DNA of 64,000 bases from Gammaproteobacteria bacterium (GCA_020846135.1 JADLEK010000044.1:1-64000); one strand, 5' to 3'; positions 9,350-20,850 are shown, counted from the first letter of the stretch. Notes: generated by a model from the letters alone, not told the origin. A program made the numbers and translations.

Positions 9350-10279
9350 ATGACTCTGAACGAATTGCGTTACATCGCCGCCGTTGCTCGCGAGCGCCAT
9401 TTTGGCCGGGCTGCCGAGGCTTGTCATATCAGTCAACCGACCCTGAGCGTCGCGGTCCGCAAACTGGAAGACGATCTGGGGGTGGCGCTGTTCGAGCGCG
9501 GCTCCGGCGAAGTGGCGATCACCCCGGTCGGGCGGCGGATTGTTGAGCAGGCGCAGCGGGTGCTGGAGGAAACCGCCGTGCTTCGGCAGCTGGCCAGTCA
9601 AGGTCAGGATGAACTGGCCGGGATGCTGCGGCTGGGGGCGATTTACACCATCGGCCCATATCTGCTGCCGCATCTGATTCCGCGCCTGCGTCGCCGCGCC
9701 CCAGCCATGCCGCTGCAAATCGAGGAAAACTACACCGCCGTACTCAGCGAGCGGCTCAAGGATGGGGAACTGGATGTGCTGATCCTGTCGCTGCCCTTTG
9801 CGGAACCGGGAGTCTTGACCCAGGCGGTTTATGAGGAACCGTTTGTGGTGCTGATGCCCACCGGCCACCCGCTGGAAGAAACCACGGTCATTGATACGCC
9901 GACCTTGGCGCAACAAGACTTGCTGCTATTGGGAACCGGTCACTGTTTCCGTGAGCAGGTGCTGCAATTTTGCCCGGAATGTCGCCGACTGAGCGTGAGT
10001 TCCAATGATATGCAGCACACTTTGGAAGGCGGCTCGCTGGAAACCATCCGGCTGATGGTGGCGACCGGGATGGGCATTACCGTGCTGCCCTATACTTCAG
10101 TCAGCGGCTATGCCCAGATCAGCGACTTGCTGACGATCCGGCCATTTGCCCCGCCCGTTCCGACCCGAACGGTGGCGCTAGCCTGGCGCAAGAGCTTTCC
10201 GCGCCCTAAAGTCATCACCCTGTTGGCCGAGGCGATTCGCGCCTGTCCGCTGGGCGAGGCGGTGCAGACGCTGATGTGA
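9350..10279 (+). CDS. oxyR: Hydrogen peroxide-responsive LysR-type regulator OxyR
   Basis: 309 residues from ATG 9350. N-terminal winged HTH of LysR type (about 1-60; RHFGRAAEACHISQPTLSVA) and a C-terminal substrate-binding-like domain. The two redox cysteines fall in GHCFREQVLQFC at positions 199 and 208, the same numbers as in E. coli OxyR, so peroxide sensing by disulfide formation is well supported. It normally activates catalase, peroxiredoxin and iron-storage genes; none of these is adjacent here. The upstream ATG at 9287 gives a 21-residue extension without LysR similarity and was not chosen. A TATAAA-like -10 lies near 9272. Confidence 0.93.
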   Translation: MTLNELRYIAAVARERHFGRAAEACHISQPTLSVAVRKLEDDLGVALFERGSGEVAITPVGRRIVEQAQRVLEETAVLRQLASQGQDELAGMLRLGAIYTIGPYLLPHLIPRLRRRAPAMPLQIEENYTAVLSERLKDGELDVLILSLPFAEPGVLTQAVYEEPFVVLMPTGHPLEETTVIDTPTLAQQDLLLLGTGHCFREQVLQFCPECRRLSVSSNDMQHTLEGGSLETIRLMVATGMGITVLPYTSVSGYAQISDLLTIRPFAPPVPTRTVALAWRKSFPRPKVITLLAEAIRACPLGEAVQTLM

Positions 10280-10318
10280 AGACGTCTTGCGTCAAATCCG
10301 GGCGGAGAGCATCGGCGC

Positions 10319-10969
10319 TTACTGCGCTGCAATCCCATACCGGGCCTGATACTCCGCCAGCTTTCTCAGCGGTTGTTCATACTCCGCTCGTCCGGCCAGA
10401 TGCGTGATCAAGTCGTGCAGCGTGACCAAGGGCAGCACCCGAATCCCGTGGGTGCGCTCCACTTCCTGCACCGCCGATAATTCGCCTCGACCGCGCTCCT
10501 GCCGATCCAGTGCGATGACCACACCCGCCGGGGCCGCACCCTGCCCGGCCAGAATCGGCAGCGTTTCGCCAATGGCCGTGCCGGCGGTAATGACATCATC
10601 CACAATCAGCGCCCGACCCTGGAGCGGTGCGCCGACGATCAGTCCGCCCTCGCCGTGATCTTTGGCTTCCTTGCGGTTGAAGCACCAGGGCACATCGCGG
10701 TCATGCGTTTCAGCCAGGGCAATGGCGACTGCGGCGGCCAATGGAATCCCCTTGTAGGCCGGCCCGAACAGGAGGTCGAACTCCAGCCCGGCGGACACAA
10801 TAGCATCAGCGTAATAGCGACCGAGTCGGGCTAGGGCCGCGCCGCTGTTGAACAAGCCGGCGTTGAAGAAATAAGGGCTGATCCGCCCTGATTTCAGAGT
10901 GAACTCACCGAAGCGCAACACGCCCCGGCTAATCGCGAAGTCGAGAAAATCGCGCTGATAGTCGCGCAT
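10319..10969 (-). CDS. pyrE: Orotate phosphoribosyltransferase
   Basis: 216 residues from ATG 10969. It converts orotate plus PRPP to OMP in de novo pyrimidine synthesis (cytosolic dimer). The PRPP-binding motif is seen as [15 protein letters not shown], and the N-terminal [12 protein letters not shown] and [10 protein letters not shown] segments are typical. Length matches the E. coli enzyme (213). The open frame reaches 11134 but overlaps the divergent xth start, so the internal ATG preceding [11 protein letters not shown] was chosen. The pyrE/xth divergent pair is a common gammaproteobacterial arrangement. Confidence 0.96.
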   Translation of the reverse strand: MRDYQRDFLDFAISRGVLRFGEFTLKSGRISPYFFNAGLFNSGAALARLGRYYADAIVSAGLEFDLLFGPAYKGIPLAAAVAIALAETHDRDVPWCFNRKEAKDHGEGGLIVGAPLQGRALIVDDVITAGTAIGETLPILAGQGAAPAGVVIALDRQERGRGELSAVQEVERTHGIRVLPLVTLHDLITHLAGRAEYEQPLRKLAEYQARYGIAAQ

Positions 10970-11056
10970 GGATAGATTCCGGCGGTAGGGAGAGAGGAAT
11001 GCCGTTATGATAGCCGCCCCATAGCGCTTCCGCCCCCTCCCGGTGATCTTCTGCTT

Positions 11057-11830
11057 ATGCGCGTCATGACCTTCAACGCTAATGGCATTCGTTCCGCTGC
11101 CCGCAAGGGCTTTTTCGACTGGCTGGGCGGGCAAAACACCGATGTGGTCTGCCTTCAGGAAACCAGGGCGCAGGCGCAGCAGTTACCGCCCGATCCCTAC
11201 CATCCGGCGGGCTATCACTGCCATTACCACGACGCCGAGCGCAAGGGCTACAGCGGGGTTGCGATTTATGCCCGCCGCGAGCCGGATGAAATCCGCACCG
11301 GGCTGGGGTGGCCGGAATGCGACGCAGAAGGTCGCTGGCTGGAAGCGCGGTTCGGTACGCTCAGCGTGGTGTCGCTGTACCTGCCATCCGGCTCCTCCAG
11401 CCCGGAACGGCAGGCGGTGAAATTCGACTTTCTGGCGCGACTGGCCGAACCGTTGCGAGCAATGCGGGCCAGCGGCCGCGACTATATTCTGTGCGGCGAC
11501 TGGAATATCGCGCATAAAAACATTGACTTAAAAAACTGGCGGGCCAATCAGAACTATTCCGGCTTTCTCCCCGAAGAGCGAGCCTGGCTGGATGAATTGT
11601 TCGGGCCACTGGGCTGGGTGGACGCCTTCCGGGTGGTGAATCCCGATCCGGATCAATACACCTGGTGGTCGAATCGCGGGCGGGCGTGGGAGAAAAACGT
11701 CGGTTGGCGGATTGATTATCAGATCATTACGCCTGGCTTGGCGGAGAAAGTACGAACCGCCGCTATTTATCGCGACCAGCGGTTTTCCGATCATGCGCCA
11801 CTGATGATGGATTATGAGTATGCCTGCTAA
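11057..11830 (+). CDS. xth: Exodeoxyribonuclease III
   Basis: 257 residues of the EEP nuclease fold. Expected catalytic motifs are all present: NANGIRSA at the start, LQETRAQ (metal-binding Glu), [15 protein letters not shown] and the terminal [11 protein letters not shown]. ExoIII is the abasic-site endonuclease and 3' repair exonuclease of base excision repair. The regulator-like Crc of pseudomonads belongs to the same family, so a Crc-like role cannot be excluded by sequence alone, but the intact catalytic residues favour an active nuclease. Its end overlaps the ampG start by 17 bases, suggesting co-translation. Confidence 0.93.
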   Translation: MRVMTFNANGIRSAARKGFFDWLGGQNTDVVCLQETRAQAQQLPPDPYHPAGYHCHYHDAERKGYSGVAIYARREPDEIRTGLGWPECDAEGRWLEARFGTLSVVSLYLPSGSSSPERQAVKFDFLARLAEPLRAMRASGRDYILCGDWNIAHKNIDLKNWRANQNYSGFLPEERAWLDELFGPLGWVDAFRVVNPDPDQYTWWSNRGRAWEKNVGWRIDYQIITPGLAEKVRTAAIYRDQRFSDHAPLMMDYEYAC

Positions 11831-13085
11831 CGCTACCCGCCGTTCCCCCCGCGACATCCTGCGGATTTTTGTCAGCGGACGAATGCTGGCAGCGCTGCTG
11901 ATGGGGTTTTCCTCCGGTCTGCCGCTGTTGCTCGCGACCGGTTCGGTGCTGCAAGCCTGGCTGAAAGAATCCGGCGTTGATTTGGGCACCATCGGCCTGT
12001 TTGCGCTGGTCGGTCTGCCTTACACCCTGAAGTTTCTCTGGGCGCCGCTGCTGGATCGCTTTGCGCCGATTGCCGGCATGGGTCGGCGGCGCGGCTGGCT
12101 GCTGTTGATTCAGATCGCGCTGATTGCCGCCATTGCCGGGATCGGTCTGACTGACCCGAAGCTGAGTCTGCCGCTGGTCACCCTAGCGGCCTTACTGGCG
12201 GCGTTTTTTTCCGCCTCCCAGGACATCGTGATCGATGCCTACCGGCGGGAATCGCTGGCGGATGACGAGCAGGGGCTGGGCGCTTCGTTCTACGTCAATG
12301 GCTATCGGGTGGGAATGCTGCTGGCATCGGGCGGCGGCTTGATTCTGGCCGATTTCATCCCGTTCCAGGCGGTGTATGGGGTCATGGCGGTCGCGATGCT
12401 GCCCGGCCTGCTCACCACCCTGCTCTGCGTCGAACCACCCGTGTCGGACGGAACGCCGCGCACTCTGCGGGAAGCCGTCGTAGCGCCGTTCGTGGAATAC
12501 TTTTCCCGGCACGATGCGGTCTTGATCCTGCTGTTTGTACTGCTCTACAAGGTGGGCGAGATGATGGCCAGCCAGATGGCTACGCCGTTTTATCTGGACT
12601 TGGGCTTCACCAAGACCGAAATCGGCGCCATCGTCAAACTGTTCGGGTTCTGGGCGACGGTGGTGGGCGGACTGATGGGCGGGGTGCTGATGTTGCGGCT
12701 GGGCCTGTACCGGGCGCTATGGCTGTTCGGCGTTTTGCAGGCCATCGGCTTGATCGGTTTCATCATTCTGGCCCGGCTCGGTCACAGTCTGCCGGGGCTG
12801 GCGCTGGCTATCACCAGCGAAAATCTGTTCAGCGGCATGGCGACGACCGCCTATGTGGCGTTCATGGCGACGCTGACCAACCGCAAATTCACCGCGACTC
12901 AATATGCGCTGCTCAGCAGTCTGATGGGCATTCCTCGCGTCATCGTCAACACCCCGACCGGTTATATGGCCGAGTGGCTGGGCTGGGAAGGCTTCTTTCT
13001 GCTCTGTATGGTCGCAACCGCGCCCGGTCTGTGGTTGCTGACCCGGTTCCGGGCGTGGATGGAGGCAGAGGATCGGACTGAGTAG
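11814..13085 (+). CDS. ampG: AmpG-like muropeptide MFS transporter
   Basis: 423 residues with about twelve membrane segments. The first helix and loop (FSSGLPLLLATGSVLQAWL) and the segment LPYTLKFLWAPLLDRFAP are hallmarks of AmpG, the inner-membrane importer of anhydro-muropeptides for cell-wall recycling. In organisms with AmpR/AmpC it also feeds beta-lactamase induction; neither is in this window. Start may be ATG 11814 or ATG 11820; both overlap the end of xth, so the pair is probably one transcript. A weak GGGCGG/CCGCCC hairpin without a T run follows at 13123-13140. Confidence 0.9.
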   Translation: MSMPANATRRSPRDILRIFVSGRMLAALLMGFSSGLPLLLATGSVLQAWLKESGVDLGTIGLFALVGLPYTLKFLWAPLLDRFAPIAGMGRRRGWLLLIQIALIAAIAGIGLTDPKLSLPLVTLAALLAAFFSASQDIVIDAYRRESLADDEQGLGASFYVNGYRVGMLLASGGGLILADFIPFQAVYGVMAVAMLPGLLTTLLCVEPPVSDGTPRTLREAVVAPFVEYFSRHDAVLILLFVLLYKVGEMMASQMATPFYLDLGFTKTEIGAIVKLFGFWATVVGGLMGGVLMLRLGLYRALWLFGVLQAIGLIGFIILARLGHSLPGLALAITSENLFSGMATTAYVAFMATLTNRKFTATQYALLSSLMGIPRVIVNTPTGYMAEWLGWEGFFLLCMVATAPGLWLLTRFRAWMEAEDRTE

Positions 13086-13151
13086 CCTGGATTGGAACCG
13101 GAATGTGGCTTTCAATGACCAAGGGCGGTTTTAGCCGCCCCCGTGGAAAAC

Positions 13152-13433
<282 letters not shown>

Positions 13434-13479
13434 TCAAGGTCAATGCGGTTCCGGGTCACCGGATTCCCGAGCATTCTAC

Positions 13480-14638
<1,159 letters not shown>

Positions 14639-14642
<4 letters not shown>

Positions 14643-15967
14643 GGCGCTGGAGTCGCTGCCGGTCCGCCGACGATTACGGTAATCAGCCGATCCGGCTGGA
14701 GATGCCGCTGCCAGGCGGACTTGACCTGATCCAGAGTGATGCCGTTCATCCGGTCAATGTAGGTCTGCAAGTAATCCAGCGGCAAGTTGTAAAAGGCGAT
14801 CCCGCCCAGCGCCGCGGCCAGTTTGCTATTGCCGGCCAGCCCGAGCGCAAAGCCGCCGGTAATGTTCTGCCGGGCGTCTTCGAGAAGCTGGGATTTGGGA
14901 CCGTTCGCGGTGAAATCGCGCAAGGTCGCCTGAGTCACCTGCAAGGCGGTATCGACCTGATCATTGCGGGTTTGCAGATTCATCAGGAACGGGCCAGCCT
15001 GCTGCATCGGTGAAAAGGCGCTGTACGCCCCATACGCCAGCCCCCGCTGTTCCCGAATTTCCTGCGCGAGTTGCGAAACCAGCCCATTGCCGCCGAACAC
15101 ATGGTTGCCGAGAAACAGGGCGTAATAATCCGGATCAGCGCGGTTGACGCCCAGTTGCCCGATCAGGATATGGCTCTGGCTGGAGGGGTGGGGAATGCGC
15201 AGGGTCTGGCTGGTGGGAACCGGCGGGGCGGGCAGCGCGGGAACCGGCTCGCCTTTGGGCAAACTCGCCACTAGCGCATTGGCCAACTGCTCAGCGGTGG
15301 GCCGATCCAGATCGCCGACCAGCGTCACCATCGCATTCGCAGCGGTGTAATGGCGGCGGTGAAAATCCTGCACTTCAGCACGAGTCAGCGCCTTCAGGCT
15401 GGCGGTAGTTCCCTCCGGCGGGGAAGCGTAAGGATGTGCGCCATACAGGGCTTTGAAAAAGGCATCCTGAGCAATCGCGCCGGGGGACTGGGTGCGTTCC
15501 TGCAACGTGGTCAGCATCTGCTGGCGCACCCGATCGACCGTGTCGGGCGCAAAGGTCGGTTCTTTTAACAGCCGGGCGACGGTTTCAACCGCCGGTTGCC
15601 GATAGCGCGGATCGACCAGACTGCGCAGCGAAACTGAGGCTGAATCGCGCCGCGAACTGGCGCTAAAGCGAGCGCCGACCTGATCCAGCCGGTCGGCGAT
15701 CATATCCGCCGACCAGTCGCCCGCTCCTTCTTCCAGCAAGGCGTTGGTCAGTTGGGCCAGACCGGGTCGGTCGCCGTCGCGGGCTGAACCGGCGTTAAAC
15801 AGGACTTGCGCATCGACCATCGGCAATTCCCGCGCCGGAATGAAATAGACCGGAACGCCGTTCGTGGTGCGCCAGTTTTGGATGGCGGGTACGGCGGCGG
15901 CCAGAGTGGAAGCCAGCAGCAAAGCAACGGTCAGCAGAGAGGAGAACAGGGTTTTCAAACAGGGCAT
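14639..15967 (-). CDS. M16-family peptidase-like protein lacking the zinc motif
   Basis: 442 residues with an N-terminal signal peptide (hydrophobic run LLTVALLLASTLAAA). The insulinase/M16 fold is recognisable, but the HxxEH zinc site is replaced (GLAQLTNALLEEG), so it is probably the non-catalytic partner of the adjacent M16 enzyme, as in other paired M16 systems. The partner gene precedes it by about 60 bases on the same strand. The pair followed by rsmD-coaD is a conserved gammaproteobacterial group. The partner role is inferred from family precedent. Confidence 0.9.
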
Positions 15968-15988
15968 GAGCAGAGATTCCTTGGATCG

Positions 15989-16022
15989 CCCTCATCCGGT
16001 GAGCGGAGGGCGGAGATGAGGG
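15989..16022. repeat. Palindromic element between the two M16 genes
   Basis: Inverted repeat CCCTCATC / GATGAGGG (15989-15996 and 16015-16022) filling most of the gap between the paired peptidase genes. It resembles dispersed REP-like hairpins and could stabilise or punctuate the bicistronic mRNA. No T run follows. Confidence 0.5.
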
Positions 16023-16028
16023 GGAGTT

Positions 16029-17405
16029 TCAGCGGAGTCCATGACTCATGGCCGAACCGGGCGCGGCAGGACGACGCCCATCGAGCGACAACGGCTCCAG
16101 AGTCGCCACGGTCAACCGCTCGTCGGTCAGGTATTTGCGGGCGACCTCGCGGATTTGCTCCGGCGTCACCGCCTGCACTCGCTGCACATAGTCGTCGAGC
16201 CGGTTCCAGCCCAGCCCGACCGTTTCCAGCGCGCCCAGCCGCATCCCCTGATAGAACAGCGAATCTTGCTGATAAACATCGGCGGCGACCACCTGGGCGA
16301 CCACTCGCGACAGCTCCTCGGCGCTGACCAGTTCCTCGCGCAGCCGGGCTACTTCGGCCCGCAACGCCTGTTCCAGTTCTGCGCTGCTGCGGCCCGGCGC
16401 GGGATTGCCGGCCAGCGTAAACAGTTCCTCCAGCCGCGAAGACGGGCCGTAACCGGTTCCAGCGGCGGCGGCGACTTGCGAACCGCGTACCAGATTGCGG
16501 CTGATTCGCCCGCTGTTGCCGCCATCGAGAATGCCGTCCAGCACCGCCAGCGCATAAGGCTCCCACGGTTCGGCAGCGGTTTTCAGGGTCGGCGCTTTAT
16601 AGCCCAGCGCTACATAAGGCACTTCCGCCGGGGTCTTGACCACGATTCGCCGCTCGCCCTGTTGCGGGATTTCTACCGCTGGTTTGGGCGGAGTCAAGTT
16701 GCTGGACGGCAACGGTCCGAAATGCTTTTCAGCCAGTTCCCGCACTTTAGCCGGTTCAACATCGCCGACCACGACCAGCGTCGCGTTATTCGGCGCATAC
16801 CACTGTTGATACCAGTTGCGCAGATCGTCGGGCGCAATGGTTTGAATATCCTGCATCCAGCCGATGATCGGATGCCGATAGGGACTAGTGACATAAGCCG
16901 CCGCCTGGAATTGCTCGTGGGTCAACGCCTCCGGCTGGTCTTCAGTCCGCAAGCGGCGCTCCTCGGCCACGACCTGCGCTTCTTTGGCGACCTCTTCCGG
17001 CTTCAACAGCAGATGGCGCATCCGGTCGGCCTCCAGCCGAAAACTCAGTTCCAGCCGCTCCTTTTCCAAAGTCTGGAAATAGGCGGTGTAATCCTTGCTG
17101 GTGAAGGCATTCTGGTCCCCGCCATTGGCGGCGATCAGGCGGGAGAATTCGCCGCCCGGCACCGCGGGAGTGCCCTTGAACATCAGGTGTTCAAGCAGGT
17201 GGGAAATGCCGGTCAGGCCGCTGGGTTCATAGCTGGAGCCGACTTTGTACCAGATTTGCGAAACGACGACCGGGGCGCGATGGTCTTCCCGGACCAGCAC
17301 TTTCAGGCCATTGGCGAGGGTAAATTCCTGCACCGGCGCAGCAGCGAACGCGGCAGGAGCCAGCGCCAGGCTGATGGCGGCGATCAGTATTCGATAACGA
17401 GGCAT
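16029..17405 (-). CDS. M16-family zinc metallopeptidase (catalytic subunit)
   Basis: 458 residues, periplasmic: signal peptide of about 21 residues ending in AFAAAP. The inverted zinc motif HxxEH is intact (HLLEHLMFKGT, near residue 68-72), with a downstream Glu-rich segment in the expected place. This family cleaves peptides or processes secreted proteins; the specific substrate is unknown. It is the first gene of the run M16-M16-rsmD-coaD-fdx on the minus strand. GGAG precedes ATG 17405. Confidence 0.93.
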   Translation of the reverse strand: MPRYRILIAAISLALAPAAFAAAPVQEFTLANGLKVLVREDHRAPVVVSQIWYKVGSSYEPSGLTGISHLLEHLMFKGTPAVPGGEFSRLIAANGGDQNAFTSKDYTAYFQTLEKERLELSFRLEADRMRHLLLKPEEVAKEAQVVAEERRLRTEDQPEALTHEQFQAAAYVTSPYRHPIIGWMQDIQTIAPDDLRNWYQQWYAPNNATLVVVGDVEPAKVRELAEKHFGPLPSSNLTPPKPAVEIPQQGERRIVVKTPAEVPYVALGYKAPTLKTAAEPWEPYALAVLDGILDGGNSGRISRNLVRGSQVAAAAGTGYGPSSRLEELFTLAGNPAPGRSSAELEQALRAEVARLREELVSAEELSRVVAQVVAADVYQQDSLFYQGMRLGALETVGLGWNRLDDYVQRVQAVTPEQIREVARKYLTDERLTVATLEPLSLDGRRPAAPGSAMSHGLR

Positions 17406-17548
17406 GAAGTCTCCGGTTGGGCGGATTACGCCGAATCAGGTGGGCAATGTCGGCTTTTGGCAATCAGCGGGGGCAAGGGTTCACCGTGGTAGTCTGCTTA
17501 ATGATCGTTAATGATCGCCGTTATTTACCGGAAAACGTCCAGAACATC

Positions 17549-18742
17549 ATGCTCCCCTCTGACCTTCTTTTCTCCCACCGGCGCGGCGCTGAAGTCTACC
17601 CGCGCTTCCTGAAACAGAACCAACAGGTCTGGGCGGAGCAGGTCTTGAATCTGATCCGTGACCATCAGCACCGCAGTCGGGGTGAACTACAGGCTGCGCT
17701 GCGGGCGCTGGAAGGCGATTCGCCGGATTACCGCATCGTGCGCGGCTTCGCTCATTTGGCCCTGAACACCGCTGAATTCACTCTGGCGACTGGCGATCTG
17801 CAACCGGAAACGCTGCGGCGGGAACTCTTTACCCTAGCGGCGGAGCGCGGCGGCTACGGCGAAACCCAGACTCAGGAGGTGCTGGAAGCGGTCGCGCCGC
17901 GTTATCAACTGGAAGCGGAAACCCTGCGTGAAGCCTTGTACGCCGATCTGCCGGAAAACCATCGGCTGACCGCATTGCCGGAGTTCACCCCGGAGCGGCT
18001 GATTGACCGCTACAACCTAGCCCAGGCGCAAGGCTTGCTGTATTCGGCGCTGCATCTGCGCCTGACCGCTCATCGCAATGTCCCCGGTGAATATCGGCGA
18101 CTATTCCGCCATCTCAAGTTTCACGGCCTGATGTACGCGGTCGAAGGTCATCTGGACGACGGCTATCAGATTTATGTCGATGGCCCGGCCAGCCTGTTCA
18201 AGCAAACCCGCAAGTACGGCTTGCAAATGGCGATGTTTTTGCCGGCGCTGCTGCGGGTCAGCCGCTGGGCGATGGAGGCGGTGTTGCAACGGGATGGGCT
18301 GGAATTGCGCTATCAGATCGATTCGCAATCGCCATTACGTTCACTGGACACACCGCCGCCCGCGTATGACAGCCTCTTGGAGGAGCGCTTCGCCACGCGA
18401 TGGGAAAAACTGGGAACGCCGTGGGTTCTAGAGCGGGAGGTGGAAATCGTTGATTTGAAGGGAACCGTGTTCGTCCCCGACTTTGCCCTGCGCCACCCTG
18501 ATGGGCGGGTGGCGCATATCGAGATCATGGGCTTCTGGCATCCCGACTATTTGCGCCGCAAGCTGGATAAGCTGCGCCGCGCCGCCATGCCCGATCTGAT
18601 CGTGGCGGTGTCGGAGCGGTTAAATGTCGGGGCCGGGGATTTTCAGGACATTCCCGGCCCGGTGCTGTTCTTCAAGGGCAAGCTGGAACCCCGGCAGGTG
18701 TTGGCGGCGCTGGAATCGCTGGGGATGGCCAATGCGGGCTGA
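17549..18742 (+). CDS. DUF790 (Bax1-like) putative nuclease
   Basis: 397 residues from ATG 17549. It begins with MLPSDLL and contains the segment FVPDFALRHPDG...HIEIMGFW followed by YLRRKLDKL, a PD-(D/E)XK-like active-site pattern of DUF790. The family includes archaeal Bax1, a nuclease that works with the XPB helicase. In bacteria DUF790 often neighbours an XPB-like helicase gene, but none is found in this window, so this copy stands alone. A role in DNA repair is therefore inference from the family. It is flanked by oppositely oriented genes and is probably monocistronic. Confidence 0.82.
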   Translation: MLPSDLLFSHRRGAEVYPRFLKQNQQVWAEQVLNLIRDHQHRSRGELQAALRALEGDSPDYRIVRGFAHLALNTAEFTLATGDLQPETLRRELFTLAAERGGYGETQTQEVLEAVAPRYQLEAETLREALYADLPENHRLTALPEFTPERLIDRYNLAQAQGLLYSALHLRLTAHRNVPGEYRRLFRHLKFHGLMYAVEGHLDDGYQIYVDGPASLFKQTRKYGLQMAMFLPALLRVSRWAMEAVLQRDGLELRYQIDSQSPLRSLDTPPPAYDSLLEERFATRWEKLGTPWVLEREVEIVDLKGTVFVPDFALRHPDGRVAHIEIMGFWHPDYLRRKLDKLRRAAMPDLIVAVSERLNVGAGDFQDIPGPVLFFKGKLEPRQVLAALESLGMANAG

Positions 18743-18752
18743 ATCAGCCAGC

Positions 18753-19139
18753 TTACTGGCGCGGCCCGTCAGCAATATCAACTAGACTGTCGCCCTGGAA
18801 GGTCAGTGTTCGGAGAAAGGTACCCGGCCCGAAGCGGTATTCCCATTTATAAACCGGAATAAGCCGGCGGGTTTCAGTTTCATAGCGCGGCTGCCCCGGA
18901 TAGGGCGATCCGGGCGCAGGATTAGCCGGGTAGTAACCATCCTTACGGCGCACGGTCTCTTCGATAAAACCATCCTGCCAGGCGCTTTGTGGATCGCCAC
19001 AAACGTGCCGGACCTGCGACTGTGAATCGCCGGTATTCACCAAATAACCACCGCAGCGCATGGAGTCGGCAAGTGAAGTAGACACGCTCGCTGCCGCTAA
19101 AATGACGCTCAAGAGCCAGCGCTGAACAATTTTGTGCAT
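18753..19139 (-). CDS. DUF2845 secreted protein
   Basis: 128 residues with a clear signal peptide (cleavage near LADSMRCG). The mature part begins with MRCGGYLVNTGDSQSQVRHV and has a C-terminal RFGPGTFLRTLTFQGD segment, as in DUF2845 proteins of unknown function. GGAGGAG precedes ATG 19139. It sits just downstream of panC on the same strand and may be read through from it. Confidence 0.8.
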   Translation of the reverse strand: MHKIVQRWLLSVILAAASVSTSLADSMRCGGYLVNTGDSQSQVRHVCGDPQSAWQDGFIEETVRRKDGYYPANPAPGSPYPGQPRYETETRRLIPVYKWEYRFGPGTFLRTLTFQGDSLVDIADGPRQ

Positions 19140-19156
19140 GGCTGCTCCTCCCCGGT

Positions 19157-20002
19157 TCAGGTGATCGCCAAATTGTCGATCAAGCGCGCACGACCCAGCC
19201 AGGCCGCCGCAAAAATGCGCACCTCGGCATCATTCCCTTCGGGACGCTGCAAATCATCAGCGCGGCGAATTTCGACATAGTCCGGGCGGAATCCGGCCGC
19301 CGCCAGTCGCGCCTTGGCGGCATTTTCCAGCGCGATATACTCCCGATCGCCGGCCCGCCATTGTTCCACCGCTGCTTGCAAGGTCGCATACAGCGTCGGA
19401 GCGATCGCCAGCTCTTCTGCCGACAAATAGCCATTGCGCGAACTCATGGCCAAGCTATCGGCTTCGCGCACCGTGGGAACGCCGATGATTTCGACCGGCA
19501 AATCCAGATCAGCGGTCATCCGCCGGATAATGATCAGTTGTTGCCAGTCCTTCTCGCCGAACACCGCCACATCCGGCTGGACCAGATTGAACAATTTGGC
19601 GACCACCGTGGCGACGCCGCCAAAATGAACCGGGCGGTTGGCTCCACACAGCAGTTGCGACAGCCCCGGGACGCTGACCTGGGTCATTTCCGCCAGTGGC
19701 CGTGGATAGATAGCGGTCGCTTCGGGCGCAAACAGCAAATCCAGTCCGGCGGCTTCCAATTGGCGGCCATCATCAGCCAGCGTGCGCGGATAGCCGGCAA
19801 AATCTTCATTGGGACCAAACTGGGTCGGATTGACGAAGATGCTGGCGACGGTGCGCGGGGCCAGTTTTCGCGCCCGTTCCACCAGACAGAGATGACCCCG
19901 GTGCAGGTTGCCCATGGTGGGAACCAGAGCGACCCGCTCGCCCGCCTGTTTCCAGGCGGCGACTTGAGCGCGTAATTCGGCAATGTGGTGGACAGTCTGC
20001 AT
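19157..20002 (-). CDS. panC: Pantothenate synthetase
   Basis: 281 residues. It joins pantoate and beta-alanine with ATP to form pantothenate. The HIGH-like motif PTMGNLHRGH is at residues 27-36, and GEKDWQQL and the KMS-like region (MSSRNGYL) follow. Length matches E. coli PanC (283). GGAG precedes ATG 20002. It follows panB by 18 bases in the pcnB-folK-panB-panC run. Confidence 0.97.
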   Translation of the reverse strand: MQTVHHIAELRAQVAAWKQAGERVALVPTMGNLHRGHLCLVERARKLAPRTVASIFVNPTQFGPNEDFAGYPRTLADDGRQLEAAGLDLLFAPEATAIYPRPLAEMTQVSVPGLSQLLCGANRPVHFGGVATVVAKLFNLVQPDVAVFGEKDWQQLIIIRRMTADLDLPVEIIGVPTVREADSLAMSSRNGYLSAEELAIAPTLYATLQAAVEQWRAGDREYIALENAAKARLAAAGFRPDYVEIRRADDLQRPEGNDAEVRIFAAAWLGRARLIDNLAIT

Positions 20003-20020
20003 GGTGCGTTCTCCGGGTGA

Positions 20021-20839
20021 TCAGGCGAGGCAGTGTTCGGGGCCGGGAAATTCGCCGCTCTTGACGGCGCGGACATAGGCTTCCACCGCTGTTTGCAAAC
20101 TGTCGCAGCCGGTCAGGAAATTTTTGGAGAACTTCGGGCGGCGACCGGGGGTGATGCCGAGCATGTCGTAACAGACCAGCACCTGCGCATCGCAACTCGC
20201 CCCGGCTCCGATGCCGATCAACGGAATCGTCAGCGCTTCAGTCAGGCGCGCCGCCAGTTCCGTCGGGATACATTCAACCAGAGCAAGATCAGCGCCGGCC
20301 TCCTGCAACAGCAGCGCCTCGTCGATGATTTGACGGGCAGCGGCTTCCTCGCGGCCCTGCACCTTGTAACCACCGAGTTTATGCACCGACTGCGGCAACA
20401 GGCCAAGATGAGCGCAGACCGGAATGCCATTGCGACTGAGCTGACGCACGGTTTCGGCCAGCCGGGCGCCGCCTTCCAGCTTGACGATATGCGCTCCGCC
20501 TTCCTGCATCAACCGGGCGGCGTTGCGGACGCTCTGATCGACCGTGGCGTAGCTGGCAAAGGGCATATCGGCCATCAACAGCGCGGTCCGGCAGCCGTTC
20601 GCCACCAGCCGGGTGTGATAGATCATGTCTTCCATCGTCACCGGGACGGTAGTTTGCCGACCCTGAATGACCATGCCCAATGAATCGCCAACCAGCAGCA
20701 CGTCTACGCCCGCCGCTTCCAGCAATGCGGCAAAGCTGGCGTCGTAAGCCGTCAGCACAGTGAATTTCTCTCGATCGCGCTTCATCTTGGCCAGAGTCGT
20801 CAGCGTGATCGGTTTGCGGGTAGGTTGTTCCTGGTACAT
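20021..20839 (-). CDS. panB: 3-methyl-2-oxobutanoate hydroxymethyltransferase
   Basis: 272 residues. First step of pantothenate synthesis: transfers a hydroxymethyl group from 5,10-methylene-THF to ketoisovalerate. Typical motifs include LTAYDASFAALLE, VGDSLGMV and the KLEGG substrate-binding segment. Length is close to the E. coli enzyme (264). No strong ribosome-binding site is visible ahead of ATG 20839, where the upstream DNA is a heptamer repeat. Confidence 0.97.
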   Translation of the reverse strand: MYQEQPTRKPITLTTLAKMKRDREKFTVLTAYDASFAALLEAAGVDVLLVGDSLGMVIQGRQTTVPVTMEDMIYHTRLVANGCRTALLMADMPFASYATVDQSVRNAARLMQEGGAHIVKLEGGARLAETVRQLSRNGIPVCAHLGLLPQSVHKLGGYKVQGREEAAARQIIDEALLLQEAGADLALVECIPTELAARLTEALTIPLIGIGAGASCDAQVLVCYDMLGITPGRRPKFSKNFLTGCDSLQTAVEAYVRAVKSGEFPGPEHCLA

Positions 20840-20850
20840 GGGCGGTTTGT

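Noticed and set aside
13123-13140. GGGCGG/CCGCCC hairpin as ampG terminator
   Set aside because: Short stem without a T run; not enough to call a terminator.
16041-17492. 483-residue plus-strand open frame
   Set aside because: Antisense to the M16 zinc peptidase, which has an intact HxxEH motif and signal peptide.
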